Origin: JANRKF01 sp964519595
GTDB taxonomy: Bacteria; Pseudomonadota; Alphaproteobacteria; Rickettsiales; SXRF01
DNA length: 26,331 nucleotides
Assembly (NCBI GenBank): GCA_964519595.1
Contig: CAZFJN010000029.1
Coordinates: 1-26,331, forward strand
Reading direction: 5' to 3'
Part shown: piece after piece, positions 16,100-24,417 of the stretch
How positions within the stretch are numbered: position 1 is the stretch's first letter
How the letters are laid out: each line of letters starts with the position of its first letter
Made by a program: the position numbers and the translations under genes
The notes under the pieces: model-generated
Database searches by the model: none
What the model saw: only the letters and a program-made list of their open reading frames with translations
Told to the model about the DNA's origin: nothing

Positions 16100-16768
16100 T
16101 CATTTTTGTATTGTGTCTTGATCAACGCGGTAATCAGTAACAATAAAGCCGAGCGGATTGACATAACGTTCTTCCATGGTCAAAGCCATGTTCACATAGG
16201 CAAAGCTAAGCAGAATAATCAAATGCTGCTGCGCCAGATTTCCGGCTATTTTCTCTTCTACCAGAACGCGCGCCTGAATCTGCTGCGGAGTAAGATATGT
16301 TATTGATTTGAATTTAACTGTCCTTATTCCGGCAGTTCCTAATCGAGCGGCATTGCTGGCAGGATTATTAGGGCTAGCTCCGGAAGTAAACTCACGGTAA
16401 ACCTTGCCGCTTTCCGACATCAGGCGCACCAGATTATATGAGCGCGACAAATCAATGCTGTTATAGTTTTCACGCGCGCGTATATATTGCACGATGAAAA
16501 AATTATTTACTGATTCATTGGCAGTTATTTCTTTAACGCTCGCCGGATTAACTGTTTGTGTTATTCCGGTTTTCTGATCAACCTGAATCACAAACGGTTC
16601 AACTGTTTTAAGCGGCGTAAGCCTGGCAATAACCAGCACGGTGACTAACGAGGAAAGAAGAGAAAGAGAAGTAATCAAAACCAGAATTTTGCGTTGCACT
16701 AACACATACTGATAACGATCTCTGTACCAGTTTTTGCTTTCGCTGGAATTGCCGGCGGTTTTAATCAT
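16100..16768 (-). CDS. virB8: type IV secretion inner-membrane protein VirB8
   Basis: VirB8 is a bitopic inner-membrane assembly factor that contacts most other channel subunits. The 222-residue protein has a short cytoplasmic N terminus, one membrane helix (about 29-50, VLITSLSLLSSLVTVLVIA), and a periplasmic domain with the family's VEPFVIQVDQKTGITQ strand followed by the helical VirB8 fold. Length is typical. It lies 58 bp after virB6, too short for a virB7 gene, and 55 bp before virB9. No clear Shine-Dalgarno sequence precedes the ATG. Confidence 0.92.
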   Translation of the reverse strand: MIKTAGNSSESKNWYRDRYQYVLVQRKILVLITSLSLLSSLVTVLVIARLTPLKTVEPFVIQVDQKTGITQTVNPASVKEITANESVNNFFIVQYIRARENYNSIDLSRSYNLVRLMSESGKVYREFTSGASPNNPASNAARLGTAGIRTVKFKSITYLTPQQIQARVLVEEKIAGNLAQQHLIILLSFAYVNMALTMEERYVNPLGFIVTDYRVDQDTIQK

Positions 16769-16826
16769 AGTCAGAGAACTGTAAACAACATGTATAAATA
16801 AAAGATTAATATAAGCTATCTCGATA

Positions 16827-18347
16827 CTATCTTGTGGAAGTCATGTTTTGTACGCTGTGAATCATCTTTTCGTAAGGAGTAGGGCCGCTTTCATGGCGGC
16901 TGGCAAAGCTTGAGAATAATCCTCCGCTTGTTATTGATTGTGATTGCTGATGCGCTTTTTTGAGATGTCCAAAGGAAGTGCTGCCTATTCCGGTAGCGTT
17001 AAGCAGCGGAATATACGAAGGTCCGCCTAGCTTCCTGGAGATTTCTCCGGCATTTTTCTGCAAGCTGGCGAAACCATATGAAACAATTATCAGCGATATC
17101 ATGTGATAGAATATGTAAAAAATGAAATTGTGCATTTCCGGAACGCGCGCCGGCGGAATTATTTTTTTATAATCATCGTTTCCTTCTTCTCCTTCATTAG
17201 CTGGCGGAATTGGATTAAATCCTGATGGACAACGCGCTTCCAGAGATCTGTTTATAGTCATTGGACAAAGTCCCCAGCTTTCTGCCGGAGTGTAAATTGC
17301 CGCTGCTGGCCTTACTATTTTTTTGTAAGGATAAATCAACTCGGAGAGTTCATTGAAAAATGGCGCGAAGAAAGTAAGGCTATAAAGCCACATAGTCAGA
17401 ATAGCGAAAGAAACCATAACCTGAATGGAATATGAAATCATAAAACGCAGCCATTGATCAAAAAACTGGAAAGTGCTTTGGAATAACATAAAGCCTATAA
17501 AAATAGGGCTTAGTCCGAGCAGAAAAGCTATGGCAATAATCGCCATTAGAAAAGCGACCACAGTTCTAAGCAACATCATAACCATGCTGTAAAACCAATA
17601 TGCAGCCATTATCGCCATGCTTGGCATAACAAAGGCCATTGCCACAAAAAAACCGATAACTTTGGCATTTGCCGGAGAAAGCGCTCCAGTCAGGGCATTA
17701 TAAATCCACGAATCAATGAAGGCAAAAGTGGCAACCACTCCTGGATTATATCCTCCTGCTCCTGCTACGCCAAGGCTTACATCGCCGCTTGTTTCTGTTG
17801 TGATCACCGCATCAAGAACACTAACCACCCAGCGCGTTGATTCTGAAATAAAGGTGAGAAAGAAATTAAACATCATGCCGATTCCGGCGGAAACTCCAAA
17901 TGGAGGATCAATTGCCAACCAGAGTACAATGGTTATTTTGAATAAGCGCAGCATAATCTCCGCGCTGTTTAACTGCGCTGTTCCAATTAGAATCTGCACG
18001 CCGTAAACTGCTACAAAAACGATCAATGTCGCGATGATAATTGGCAGAACAGCGCCCTGAATAGAGCAGTAGAGCTTGCCCATTACGATATTGATCATGG
18101 TAACGAACTGACATATTACCGTGCTGAAAATATTTTGAATTCCAGTGAATTGACATGCTCCTGTTGCGGCGCTTGCGTCATAGAGGCTGGTTCCTGGTTC
18201 AGGAACGCCAATTCCGGTTGCCGGATCGGCAACGCAGCGCAGCGCCTCGAAAGCATAAGCCGGATCAGGAATCAGCAAAAAAACGCAAGCGGCAGTAAAT
18301 GTTATTGCCAGCTGGAAATACACACGCTGATTGCCTGATACATTCAC
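16827..18347 (-). CDS. virB6: type IV secretion polytopic membrane protein VirB6 (TrbL family)
   Basis: VirB6 forms part of the inner-membrane channel. The 506-residue protein begins with a signal-like helix ending in PDPAYA. It then has several hydrophobic segments, including about 83-110, 122-145, 155-178, 228-290 and a C-terminal one near 410-425. The central pattern ATFAFIDSWIYNAL and the block AFLMAIIAIAFLLGLSPIFIGF suit the family. It starts at GTG 18347, overlapping the virB4 TGA as GTGA, with AAGGAG seven bases upstream; an ATG at 18343 is out of frame. Only one virB6 is present, whereas Rickettsiales often have several, some much larger. The family call rests on topology, motif resemblance and position. 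Confidence 0.88.
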   Translation of the reverse strand: MNVSGNQRVYFQLAITFTAACVFLLIPDPAYAFEALRCVADPATGIGVPEPGTSLYDASAATGACQFTGIQNIFSTVICQFVTMINIVMGKLYCSIQGAVLPIIIATLIVFVAVYGVQILIGTAQLNSAEIMLRLFKITIVLWLAIDPPFGVSAGIGMMFNFFLTFISESTRWVVSVLDAVITTETSGDVSLGVAGAGGYNPGVVATFAFIDSWIYNALTGALSPANAKVIGFFVAMAFVMPSMAIMAAYWFYSMVMMLLRTVVAFLMAIIAIAFLLGLSPIFIGFMLFQSTFQFFDQWLRFMISYSIQVMVSFAILTMWLYSLTFFAPFFNELSELIYPYKKIVRPAAAIYTPAESWGLCPMTINRSLEARCPSGFNPIPPANEGEEGNDDYKKIIPPARVPEMHNFIFYIFYHMISLIIVSYGFASLQKNAGEISRKLGGPSYIPLLNATGIGSTSFGHLKKAHQQSQSITSGGLFSSFASRHESGPTPYEKMIHSVQNMTSTR

Positions 18348-20875
18348 TTATTTTCTCCTTTTGAGGTTGTAGTTTGCGGAGAAAATCTGCTGCCTGATGA
18401 AATGAGAGTTTTTACATCATTATTATAAACAGCCTGTATGTCCGGCATTTTGCTTAGATCAATGCGTAGTGCTACTGTTTCATTATCCTGTTTGAGCATT
18501 ATATCGCCGCGTGTTCGCTGCATTTTATGCAGTAGATCTTGATCATCTTCCGATAATAATTCCGGCAATTGATTAGCATATGACAACTTGTTATCAGCAG
18601 GAATTATTATTTTGCTTGCTGAAGTTTCAAGCAGAGATTTAAATAGCGCCGATTCGCCAATATTTTCCTTGTAATTAAGGCAGGAAATCAGGATAGCATT
18701 CTGCTCAACCAGCATTTCCAGAAGGCTTTCAATTCGCTCTGCGAAAAAATTATGTTTAAGAATTGCGTCAGCGTTTTTAAGGACAATTATTGTTGGTTTT
18801 CCATCAAGATTCTGAATTACTCTATGCAGCATGTAAGCAAAGCTGGCAATCAGGCTGCCTAAATTATTTGCAACCGCGCTGAGATCAACAGCCAGAAAAT
18901 TGTTATCAACGATAAAATCATCATCTGATGCGGAAAATAATCCGCCATAAATACCGCCAGCTTGCCATGGTGAAAATTTATCAGCGAGCTGGTTATTAAG
19001 CTCGGCGAGCTTTGCGACAAAATCAGATAAATTATATTGTTTTTCCGGCTGATTTTCTGTTTTGTCTGCCAGTTTGTCTGCCAGTTTATTTTCTATTTTA
19101 TTTTCTATTTTATTTTCTGCATATAAGTTTTGAATCGCTTGTTTGATGTCGGCAAGTTCAGCTTTTGAAGCATTAATCAACTCACCACACCATGCAGCAA
19201 GAAAAGCCATGTTGCGCGGTTGAGGCGCAAGAGAAAACGGATTCAGCTTCAGCTCATTTGCAGAATCAGGGCGCAGGAAGCGATAGATTCCGTTCATCAT
19301 TGCAAAAAATAATTTCGCTGAAGAATGAAAATCAAAATAATAAATGCGAGGAGTAAGGCGGTTGGCTTGTGTCAGCAGAAAACCAAGCGCCTGATCTGCC
19401 ATATGGTCGCCAAAAAAATTAAAATCGAGCAGAACCGTATGTCCTCTGTCTTTCAGATGAAAATTGAAAAAATAAGGCGAATTAACCAGAGTTGGAATAA
19501 GCGCCAGCGGCTCTTTCCAGAAAGTATTTTTATAATTTCCGCTTGGAAAACGATTCAGCTTGGCAAAACCGCCGATAATTGCCGTAGGAATTGGACTTTT
19601 ACGGCGCAGGAAAACAATATTGCCGGGAAAAATGCTCCAGAATATTTCCTCAAGCCTGATGTCTTCGCGCACACATACTAAGCCAATTCCGCCAAAAGCT
19701 TTTTTAAGATTATGGATTTTTTCATCGATTTTTTTAAGCTCGTCAGCAAGAACCATGATTGTTGTTTGTTGCAAACCATAATCGCATGGCGAGTTGCGAT
19801 TAGCGTTTAAAATATCGACTAATCCGCTGGCGCGCATTGAGTAATCATCGCTGCTTATTTCAAACATTTCTTTCTGCAGGCGGTAATTTTTAAGCGCCTC
19901 GCCAGCGGAAATAAAATGAAAAGCCTGACTTATTATCAGCTCAACTGGCGCTTGTAAGAGCATATCAACAGTATTTGCCGGAACTTCACGATATTGCTTC
20001 AGTGAAAGCAAAGCGCCGAAACGTTTTATTCCTTCTGCGCTTTTAGTCTCCAGAGCATTAAAGCCAAAAAGCAAATCAGATGATTGCAGCGCCGCGCTTA
20101 TATTTGCATCAGGCAACGGAACTTCCTCATCGCGCAGATTCAGTAGATAAGATAAAAACTCCATTGGCTCGGAATAAAAAACCGGAACTTCCGGTAGGAT
20201 TGATTTTACGGTTGTTTTATTTTCCGTACCTTTATCATTATTATTTTCCTTGTTATTTTCTTTATTACTGGCGCGTTCAACTACCTCAAGGCGGCGCGTT
20301 TGATATTTTTTGCTGAGGTCTTTTATTATCGCTTCTGCCACTAAATCCATTTCGCGCGCGGCTTCTTCCAGATAATTATTGCGGAATTCACGGTTTTTAC
20401 GCGGAGTTGCGCCTTCTTTCAGCGAAATCTTATCAAAAATAACGCCGCTTTGACCATCATAAACCAGAGTTATATAAATGCTGTTATGATATTGATGCGA
20501 CCAGTCGTGGAGCAATCGCCAGCTTTCATTCACATAAGCAGCAAAATTATGTTCATCAACGGTTTGTTTGAATACTTCCTTGCGCTTTCTCAGCGTGTGA
20601 ATCCATACGGCAAAATTATCAATTGTAATATGTTTAGATATTGCCCGGCGGATTGATTCACGCAGATTATTGCCAGAGAGGCTATGCGGCTCGTAATCAA
20701 TACCGCCGTTATATGCGTCAATGCGAATAGTCTGCATCAGCTCGCCATCTTTGCTTATTACCAGATGCGAGTTGTAATGAGCAAATGCCGGCAGAAAATC
20801 ACGCGCCTCAACAGAGGCTATTTTTGGCGACGCAGCCTTATCAATAAATTTCAGTTTTTTTTTGAATATAGACAT
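18344..20875 (-). CDS. virB4: VirB4-type protein with degenerate ATPase motifs (VirB4-II-like)
   Basis: VirB4 normally powers pilus assembly and transport. This 843-residue protein aligns with the family from the N terminus (ISKDGELMQTIRID) to the C-terminal ATPase domain, but both nucleotide motifs are gone. Where VirB4 has the GPTGSGKT loop after GHT, here the text is GHTVLLDFNFFGDHMADQAL (about 478-492). The Walker B acidic pair is replaced in TIIVLKNADAIL (about 692-703). Nearby family landmarks survive (YYFDFHSSAKLFF, KLNPFSL, FFAERIESLLEML). The frame is intact, so the protein is maintained, presumably as a structural or regulatory partner. Rickettsiales secretion systems are known to carry a second, divergent VirB4, which this resembles. 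Repeats such as ENKIENKIENK (12-bp DNA units) lie near residue 590. Its stop overlaps the virB6 start. Confidence 0.88.
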   Translation of the reverse strand: MSIFKKKLKFIDKAASPKIASVEARDFLPAFAHYNSHLVISKDGELMQTIRIDAYNGGIDYEPHSLSGNNLRESIRRAISKHITIDNFAVWIHTLRKRKEVFKQTVDEHNFAAYVNESWRLLHDWSHQYHNSIYITLVYDGQSGVIFDKISLKEGATPRKNREFRNNYLEEAAREMDLVAEAIIKDLSKKYQTRRLEVVERASNKENNKENNNDKGTENKTTVKSILPEVPVFYSEPMEFLSYLLNLRDEEVPLPDANISAALQSSDLLFGFNALETKSAEGIKRFGALLSLKQYREVPANTVDMLLQAPVELIISQAFHFISAGEALKNYRLQKEMFEISSDDYSMRASGLVDILNANRNSPCDYGLQQTTIMVLADELKKIDEKIHNLKKAFGGIGLVCVREDIRLEEIFWSIFPGNIVFLRRKSPIPTAIIGGFAKLNRFPSGNYKNTFWKEPLALIPTLVNSPYFFNFHLKDRGHTVLLDFNFFGDHMADQALGFLLTQANRLTPRIYYFDFHSSAKLFFAMMNGIYRFLRPDSANELKLNPFSLAPQPRNMAFLAAWCGELINASKAELADIKQAIQNLYAENKIENKIENKLADKLADKTENQPEKQYNLSDFVAKLAELNNQLADKFSPWQAGGIYGGLFSASDDDFIVDNNFLAVDLSAVANNLGSLIASFAYMLHRVIQNLDGKPTIIVLKNADAILKHNFFAERIESLLEMLVEQNAILISCLNYKENIGESALFKSLLETSASKIIIPADNKLSYANQLPELLSEDDQDLLHKMQRTRGDIMLKQDNETVALRIDLSKMPDIQAVYNNDVKTLISSGSRFSPQTTTSKGENK
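19063..19118. repeat. compound 12-bp in-frame tandem repeats in virB4
   Basis: TGTCTGCCAGTT is duplicated at 19063-19074 and 19075-19086, directly followed by 2.75 copies of TTATTTTCTATT (19086-19118). On the coding strand these give the ENKI and LADK repeats of a surface linker near residue 590. Both periods are 12 bases and keep the frame. Confidence 0.85.
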
Positions 20876-21072
20876 AAAAATTGTGCAATATAGCAGTATG
20901 GCAATATGCCGAACTTATAATCGCCACAGATTAAATAAATATTATCATCAGTATAATATTGCAGAATATATAATGACTAAATCTATATATAATCTATGTC
21001 TGGCAATTTGCCATTTATACTATATTTCCGACTATAGCTCTGGCATTGAAAATAACTGCAGCTATTGACAAT
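20876..21072. other. AT-rich spacer between virB2 and virB4, no virB3
   Basis: This 197-bp stretch occupies the place where virB3 (about 90-100 codons) usually sits, but it is too short and has no suitable frame. It is rich in TATA-like sequence, with a small palindrome TGGCA-ATT-TGCCA at 21001-21013. It may hold a promoter for virB4 and downstream genes, or a processing or attenuation point that lets virB2 be made in excess; neither can be shown from sequence. Confidence 0.5.
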
Positions 21073-21417
21073 TTAGGTAAAAATACAGCCGCCGATTCCG
21101 CCGCCAATAACATTTACTATAGCATGAGCATTAAAAATAACTGCTATTCCAACCGCTACGGTTATAGCCAGTCCCCAGGAGGTTTTGCCCAGAGTTGCAC
21201 CAACGCCGATTACAACTACTGCCAGAGTAGCAATTCCACGCCCTAAATTGCCATAGACAATTAGAACAATGCTGCATAGAACATCGCCCATTGGCGAAGT
21301 TGAGGTGGTTGCAACAGCAAAAGCCGACTGCATCATGATAATCATGAATGCAGAGAAAAACAGCGTTGTGACCAGCTGCATTTTCACAGTTTCCCAATTC
21401 ATTGTGAGTGTTTTCAT
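21073..21417 (-). CDS. virB2: type IV secretion pilin-like protein VirB2
   Basis: VirB2 is the major pilus or channel subunit. The 114-residue product has a signal peptide (hydrophobic segment about 17-35, likely cut after MQSAFA), and a mature chain with two membrane helices separated by a short basic turn (GKTSW). The segments are CSIVLIVYGNLGRGIATLAVVVIGVG and WGLAITVAVGIAVIFNAHAIVNVIGG, the usual VirB2 pattern. AGGAAG lies five bases before the ATG, supporting this start. It is the first gene of the vir operon, divergent from ridA. The call rests on topology, the G-rich helix pattern and position, because VirB2 sequences diverge quickly. Confidence 0.88.
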   Translation of the reverse strand: MKTLTMNWETVKMQLVTTLFFSAFMIIMMQSAFAVATTSTSPMGDVLCSIVLIVYGNLGRGIATLAVVVIGVGATLGKTSWGLAITVAVGIAVIFNAHAIVNVIGGGIGGCIFT

Positions 21418-21423
21418 GACATC

Positions 21424-21447
21424 TTCCTGAATTTTTTCCTGAATTTT
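21424..21447. repeat. 12-bp tandem duplication containing the virB2 ribosome-binding site
   Basis: TTCCTGAATTTT is repeated at 21424-21435 and 21436-21447. On the minus strand each copy reads AAAATTCAGGAA, so the AGGA ribosome-binding core before virB2 is present twice; the copy nearest the ATG has good spacing. Confidence 0.85.
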
Positions 21448-21515
21448 TTACAAATATATCAGCTATTCAATAATTATTACAAACCTGATAATTTTTTTAT
21501 ATCAATCTTCTATTC

Positions 21516-21544
21516 ATTATACTAGCACAGTATTATGACAATTT
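21516..21544 (-). promoter_or_regulatory. candidate promoter of the virB2 operon
   Basis: A perfect TATAAT lies on the minus strand at 21521-21516, about 100 bases before the virB2 ATG. At the ideal 17-base distance the -35 hexamer is poor (AAATTG), though a TTGTCA lies at a short 14-base spacing. This could be a weak or activator-dependent promoter. The rest of the 279-bp divergent region up to ridA is AT-rich, with plus-strand TATAAT hexamers at 21616 and 21631 that could serve ridA. Confidence 0.35.
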
Positions 21545-21696
21545 TTTGACAGAACTAACATTATTGACATATTTACGTATTTATTGAGAGATTTATTGTT
21601 TTTAACTTATATTTGTATAATATATTGTTTTATAATGATAATATGGTGATTATGTGGTGATAATATAATATTAATCAAGAAGCGGAAGGAAAAATC

Positions 21697-22164
21697 ATGA
21701 CTAATAAAATCGAAGATAAGCTGACATCGCTTGGTATAAGCCTGCCACCTTCAGTGTTGCCAGCGGCGAATTATGTGCCTTATGTTGTTTGTGGAAATCT
21801 GGTTTCTATTTCCGGACAATTGCCAATGAAAGATGGAAAACCGCAGGATATTGGCAAGGTAGGGCGTGATTTTTCCATCGAGCAGGCGCAGCAAACTGCC
21901 AGATTATGCGGAATTAATATTCTATCGCATTTAAAAGCGGCTTGTGGCGGCGATTTAAGCCGGATCAAGCGCTGTATTCGTCTTGGCGTTTTTGTCAATT
22001 CAACTGAGGATTTTGTTGATCAGCCGAAAGTTGCCAACGGTGTTTCTGATATGATGGTGGAAATTTTAGGAGATGCTGGAAAACATTCACGAGCAGCAGT
22101 AGGAGTAGCGCAATTGCCATTTGGCGTAGCGGTTGAGGTTGAAGCCTTGTTTGAGATTGCCTGA
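21697..22164 (+). CDS. RidA-family protein (YjgF/YER057c/UK114 fold)
   Basis: RidA proteins hydrolyse reactive enamine/imine intermediates released by PLP enzymes. The 155-residue product has NYVPYVVCGNLVSISGQLPMKDGK, the helix with ARLCGINILSHLKAA, IKRCIRLGVFVNSTEDFVDQP and the ending QLPFGVAVEVEALFEI. The active-site arginine of canonical RidA, just before the LP motif near the C terminus (RLP), is glutamine here (QLP). It therefore belongs to a related subgroup whose deaminase activity is not established. AAGGA six bases before the ATG supports the start. It is divergent from virB2 with no functional link evident, and is followed by palindromes and the scaffold gap. Confidence 0.9.
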   Translation: MTNKIEDKLTSLGISLPPSVLPAANYVPYVVCGNLVSISGQLPMKDGKPQDIGKVGRDFSIEQAQQTARLCGINILSHLKAACGGDLSRIKRCIRLGVFVNSTEDFVDQPKVANGVSDMMVEILGDAGKHSRAAVGVAQLPFGVAVEVEALFEIA

Positions 22165-22209
22165 TTCTGAAGATAATTTTTCCAGTATAACGTTGTTTTT
22201 TTAAGTGTA

Positions 22210-22283
22210 ATGCCAGCCTACGCTGGCATCTAGTATAGCTACGAAAAACAGCGGAAGATAGCTATTTTCCTCGCTACCGCGAG
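22210..22283. repeat. REP-like palindrome cluster between ridA and the gap
   Basis: ATGCCAGC (22210-22217) pairs with GCTGGCAT (22222-22229) across CTAC. ATAGCTA (22235-22241) pairs with TAGCTAT (22259-22265). CTCGC (22270-22274) pairs with GCGAG (22279-22283) across TACC. The first resembles the small palindromic units dispersed in many proteobacterial genomes. The assembly breaks six bases after the last one, as expected if the cluster is repeated elsewhere. Confidence 0.7.
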
Positions 22284-22288
22284 TAATA

Positions 22289-22388
22289 NNNNNNNNNNNN
22301 NNNNNNNNNNNNNNNNNNNNNNNNNNNNNNNNNNNNNNNNNNNNNNNNNNNNNNNNNNNNNNNNNNNNNNNNNNNNNNNNNNNNNNNN
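22289..22388. other. assembly gap of exactly 100 N
   Basis: A run of 100 N is the usual placeholder for a scaffold join of unknown size. Everything from 22389 onward may not be physically next to the vir region at the apparent distance. The uvrB stop codon begins two bases after the gap. Confidence 0.98.
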
Positions 22389-22389
22389 T

Positions 22390-24393
22390 TTATTTCTTCT
22401 TGGCGCTGCCTGGTTTTATGCTTTGTGTTTCTAATTTGCTGATCAAATCGCGCAGTGCGGCGGCTTCTTCGAATTCAAGGTCGCTGGCGGCTTCGAGCAT
22501 TTTCTGGCGCAGTTTTAATATGTATTTTGCGCGGTCTTTGCCGTCGTCTTTTACGTCGTATTTTTTCGATCTGGTAGAAACAGTGTAGTAATCATGCTCT
22601 GCGACTGACATGGAAATAGAGCTGACATGTTTGCGAACTGATTGCGGCGTTATGCCGTGCTTTTCGTTATATTCGCTTTGAATGGCGCGGCGGCGGGCGG
22701 TTTCATCGAGCGCGGTTTTCATCGAATTAGTGATTTTATCAGCATATAAAATAACCTTGCTGTCGATGTTGCGCGCGGCGCGGCCAATAGTTTGAATCAG
22801 CGCAGTTGCTGAACGGAGAAATCCTTCCTTATCAGCATCAAGAATGGCAACCAGGCCGCATTCTGGAATATCAAGCCCTTCGCGTAAGAGATTCACGCCA
22901 ATTAGCACATCAAACTTGCCAAGGCGCAGATCGCGGATTATTTCAATGCGCTCCAGAGTTTCAACATCAGAATGCAGATAACGAACTTTGATTCCGGCTT
23001 CGTCCATATAGTCGCACAGCTCCTCCGCCATGCGTTTAGTGAGAGTTGTGACAAGAACTCTCTGCGCGGATTTTATCTGCAAATGACATTCCGCCAGCAG
23101 ATCATCAACCTGAGTGGCTACTGGTTTTATTTCGCATGGCGGATCAATAAGTCCGGTTGGACGAATTATCTGCTCGACAAACACGCCGCCGGTTTTTTCC
23201 ATTTCCCATTTTCCAGGAGTTGCAGAAACAAATATTGTTTGCGGACGGCGCATTTCCCACTCTTCAAATTTAAGCGGACGATTATCAAGCGCCGAAGGAA
23301 GGCGAAAACCATATTCAACAAGAGTTGTTTTGCGCGCGCGGTCGCCGTTATACATGCCGCCGATTTGCGGTACGGTCACATGCGATTCATCAATGAATAA
23401 CAGCGCGTCATCAGGAAGATAGGAAAATAAAGTTGGCGGCGGCTCTCCGGCTTTTGTTCCCGCCAGATAGCGCGAATAATTTTCGATTCCTTTGCATATT
23501 CCGGTTTCAACCAGCATCTCCAGATCAAAATTAGTGCGCTGTTCAAGGCGCTGCGCCTCAACCAGCTTATTTTCAGCATATAAGCGCGCCAGGCGTTCTT
23601 TAAGCTCGGCTTTTATTTCCTTTATTGCTCGCTCAATTGTTGGTTTTGTGGTGACATAGTGGCTGTTGGCGAAGATGCTGATATATTCCATTTTGGCTTT
23701 GCGCTCGCCAGTTAGACTGTCAAATTCGCTTATTGTTTCTATTTCATCGCCAAAAAAAGAAATGCGCCAGCCGGCATCTTCATAATGCGAAGGAAACAAA
23801 TCAAGGCAGTCGCCGCGCACACGGAAATTACCGCGTGAAAAATCCAGATCATTACGCAGATATTGCAGCTCGACAAGCTTCTTAATCAGCTCCTGCTGCG
23901 GAATATTCTGTCCGACTTTAAGGTCAAGAACCATTTCCGAATAGATTTCGCGAGAGCCTATACCGTAAATGCAGGAAACGCTGGCAACTACAATCACATC
24001 GCGGCGGCAAAGCAGCGAACGTGTCGCTGAATGGCGCATACGGTCAATCTGCTCGTTGATGCTGGAGTCTTTTTCTATGAATGTATCAGTTTTCGGCACA
24101 TAAGCTTCCGGCTGATAATAATCATAATAAGACACAAAATATTCAACGGCATTATCAGGAAAAAATTGTTTCATCTCTGAATAAAGCTGCGCGGCGAGAG
24201 TTTTATTATGCGCCATTACCAGCGCCGGACGTTGCAGATTATTGATAATCTGCGCCATGGTGAAAGTTTTGCCGGAGCCGGTAACGCCAAGCAGAACCTG
24301 ATCGCGCTCGCCAGCAAGCAAGCCTTTGCCAAGCTCGGCAATTGCCTTTGGCTGATCACCGGCTGGTTGATATGATGATTTAAGAGAGAACAT
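22390..24393 (-). CDS. uvrB: UvrABC system protein B (excinuclease subunit)
   Basis: UvrB is the damage-verifying helicase-like subunit of nucleotide excision repair. It is loaded by UvrA and then recruits UvrC. The 667-residue protein is the normal length and complete. It has Walker A GVTGSGKT (36-43), the damage-probing beta-hairpin region YYDYYQPEAYVPKTDTFIEKD (near 90-110, quoted in part), the DESH Walker B box near 340, the helicase motifs LVTTLTKRMAEEL, GVNLLREGLDIPE and QTIGRAARN, and a C-terminal UVR domain with LEFEEAAALRD that binds UvrC. It lies 24 bp after typA on the same strand. Confidence 0.97.
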   Translation of the reverse strand: MFSLKSSYQPAGDQPKAIAELGKGLLAGERDQVLLGVTGSGKTFTMAQIINNLQRPALVMAHNKTLAAQLYSEMKQFFPDNAVEYFVSYYDYYQPEAYVPKTDTFIEKDSSINEQIDRMRHSATRSLLCRRDVIVVASVSCIYGIGSREIYSEMVLDLKVGQNIPQQELIKKLVELQYLRNDLDFSRGNFRVRGDCLDLFPSHYEDAGWRISFFGDEIETISEFDSLTGERKAKMEYISIFANSHYVTTKPTIERAIKEIKAELKERLARLYAENKLVEAQRLEQRTNFDLEMLVETGICKGIENYSRYLAGTKAGEPPPTLFSYLPDDALLFIDESHVTVPQIGGMYNGDRARKTTLVEYGFRLPSALDNRPLKFEEWEMRRPQTIFVSATPGKWEMEKTGGVFVEQIIRPTGLIDPPCEIKPVATQVDDLLAECHLQIKSAQRVLVTTLTKRMAEELCDYMDEAGIKVRYLHSDVETLERIEIIRDLRLGKFDVLIGVNLLREGLDIPECGLVAILDADKEGFLRSATALIQTIGRAARNIDSKVILYADKITNSMKTALDETARRRAIQSEYNEKHGITPQSVRKHVSSISMSVAEHDYYTVSTRSKKYDVKDDGKDRAKYILKLRQKMLEAASDLEFEEAAALRDLISKLETQSIKPGSAKKK

Positions 24394-24417
24394 GGTTAAC
24401 CATGCGCTGTTGAAATA

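Noticed and set aside
10461..21417. Conjugative element or integrated plasmid
   Set aside because: No relaxase, integrase, oriT-like structure or flanking direct repeats or tRNA is visible, and base composition resembles the neighbouring genes.
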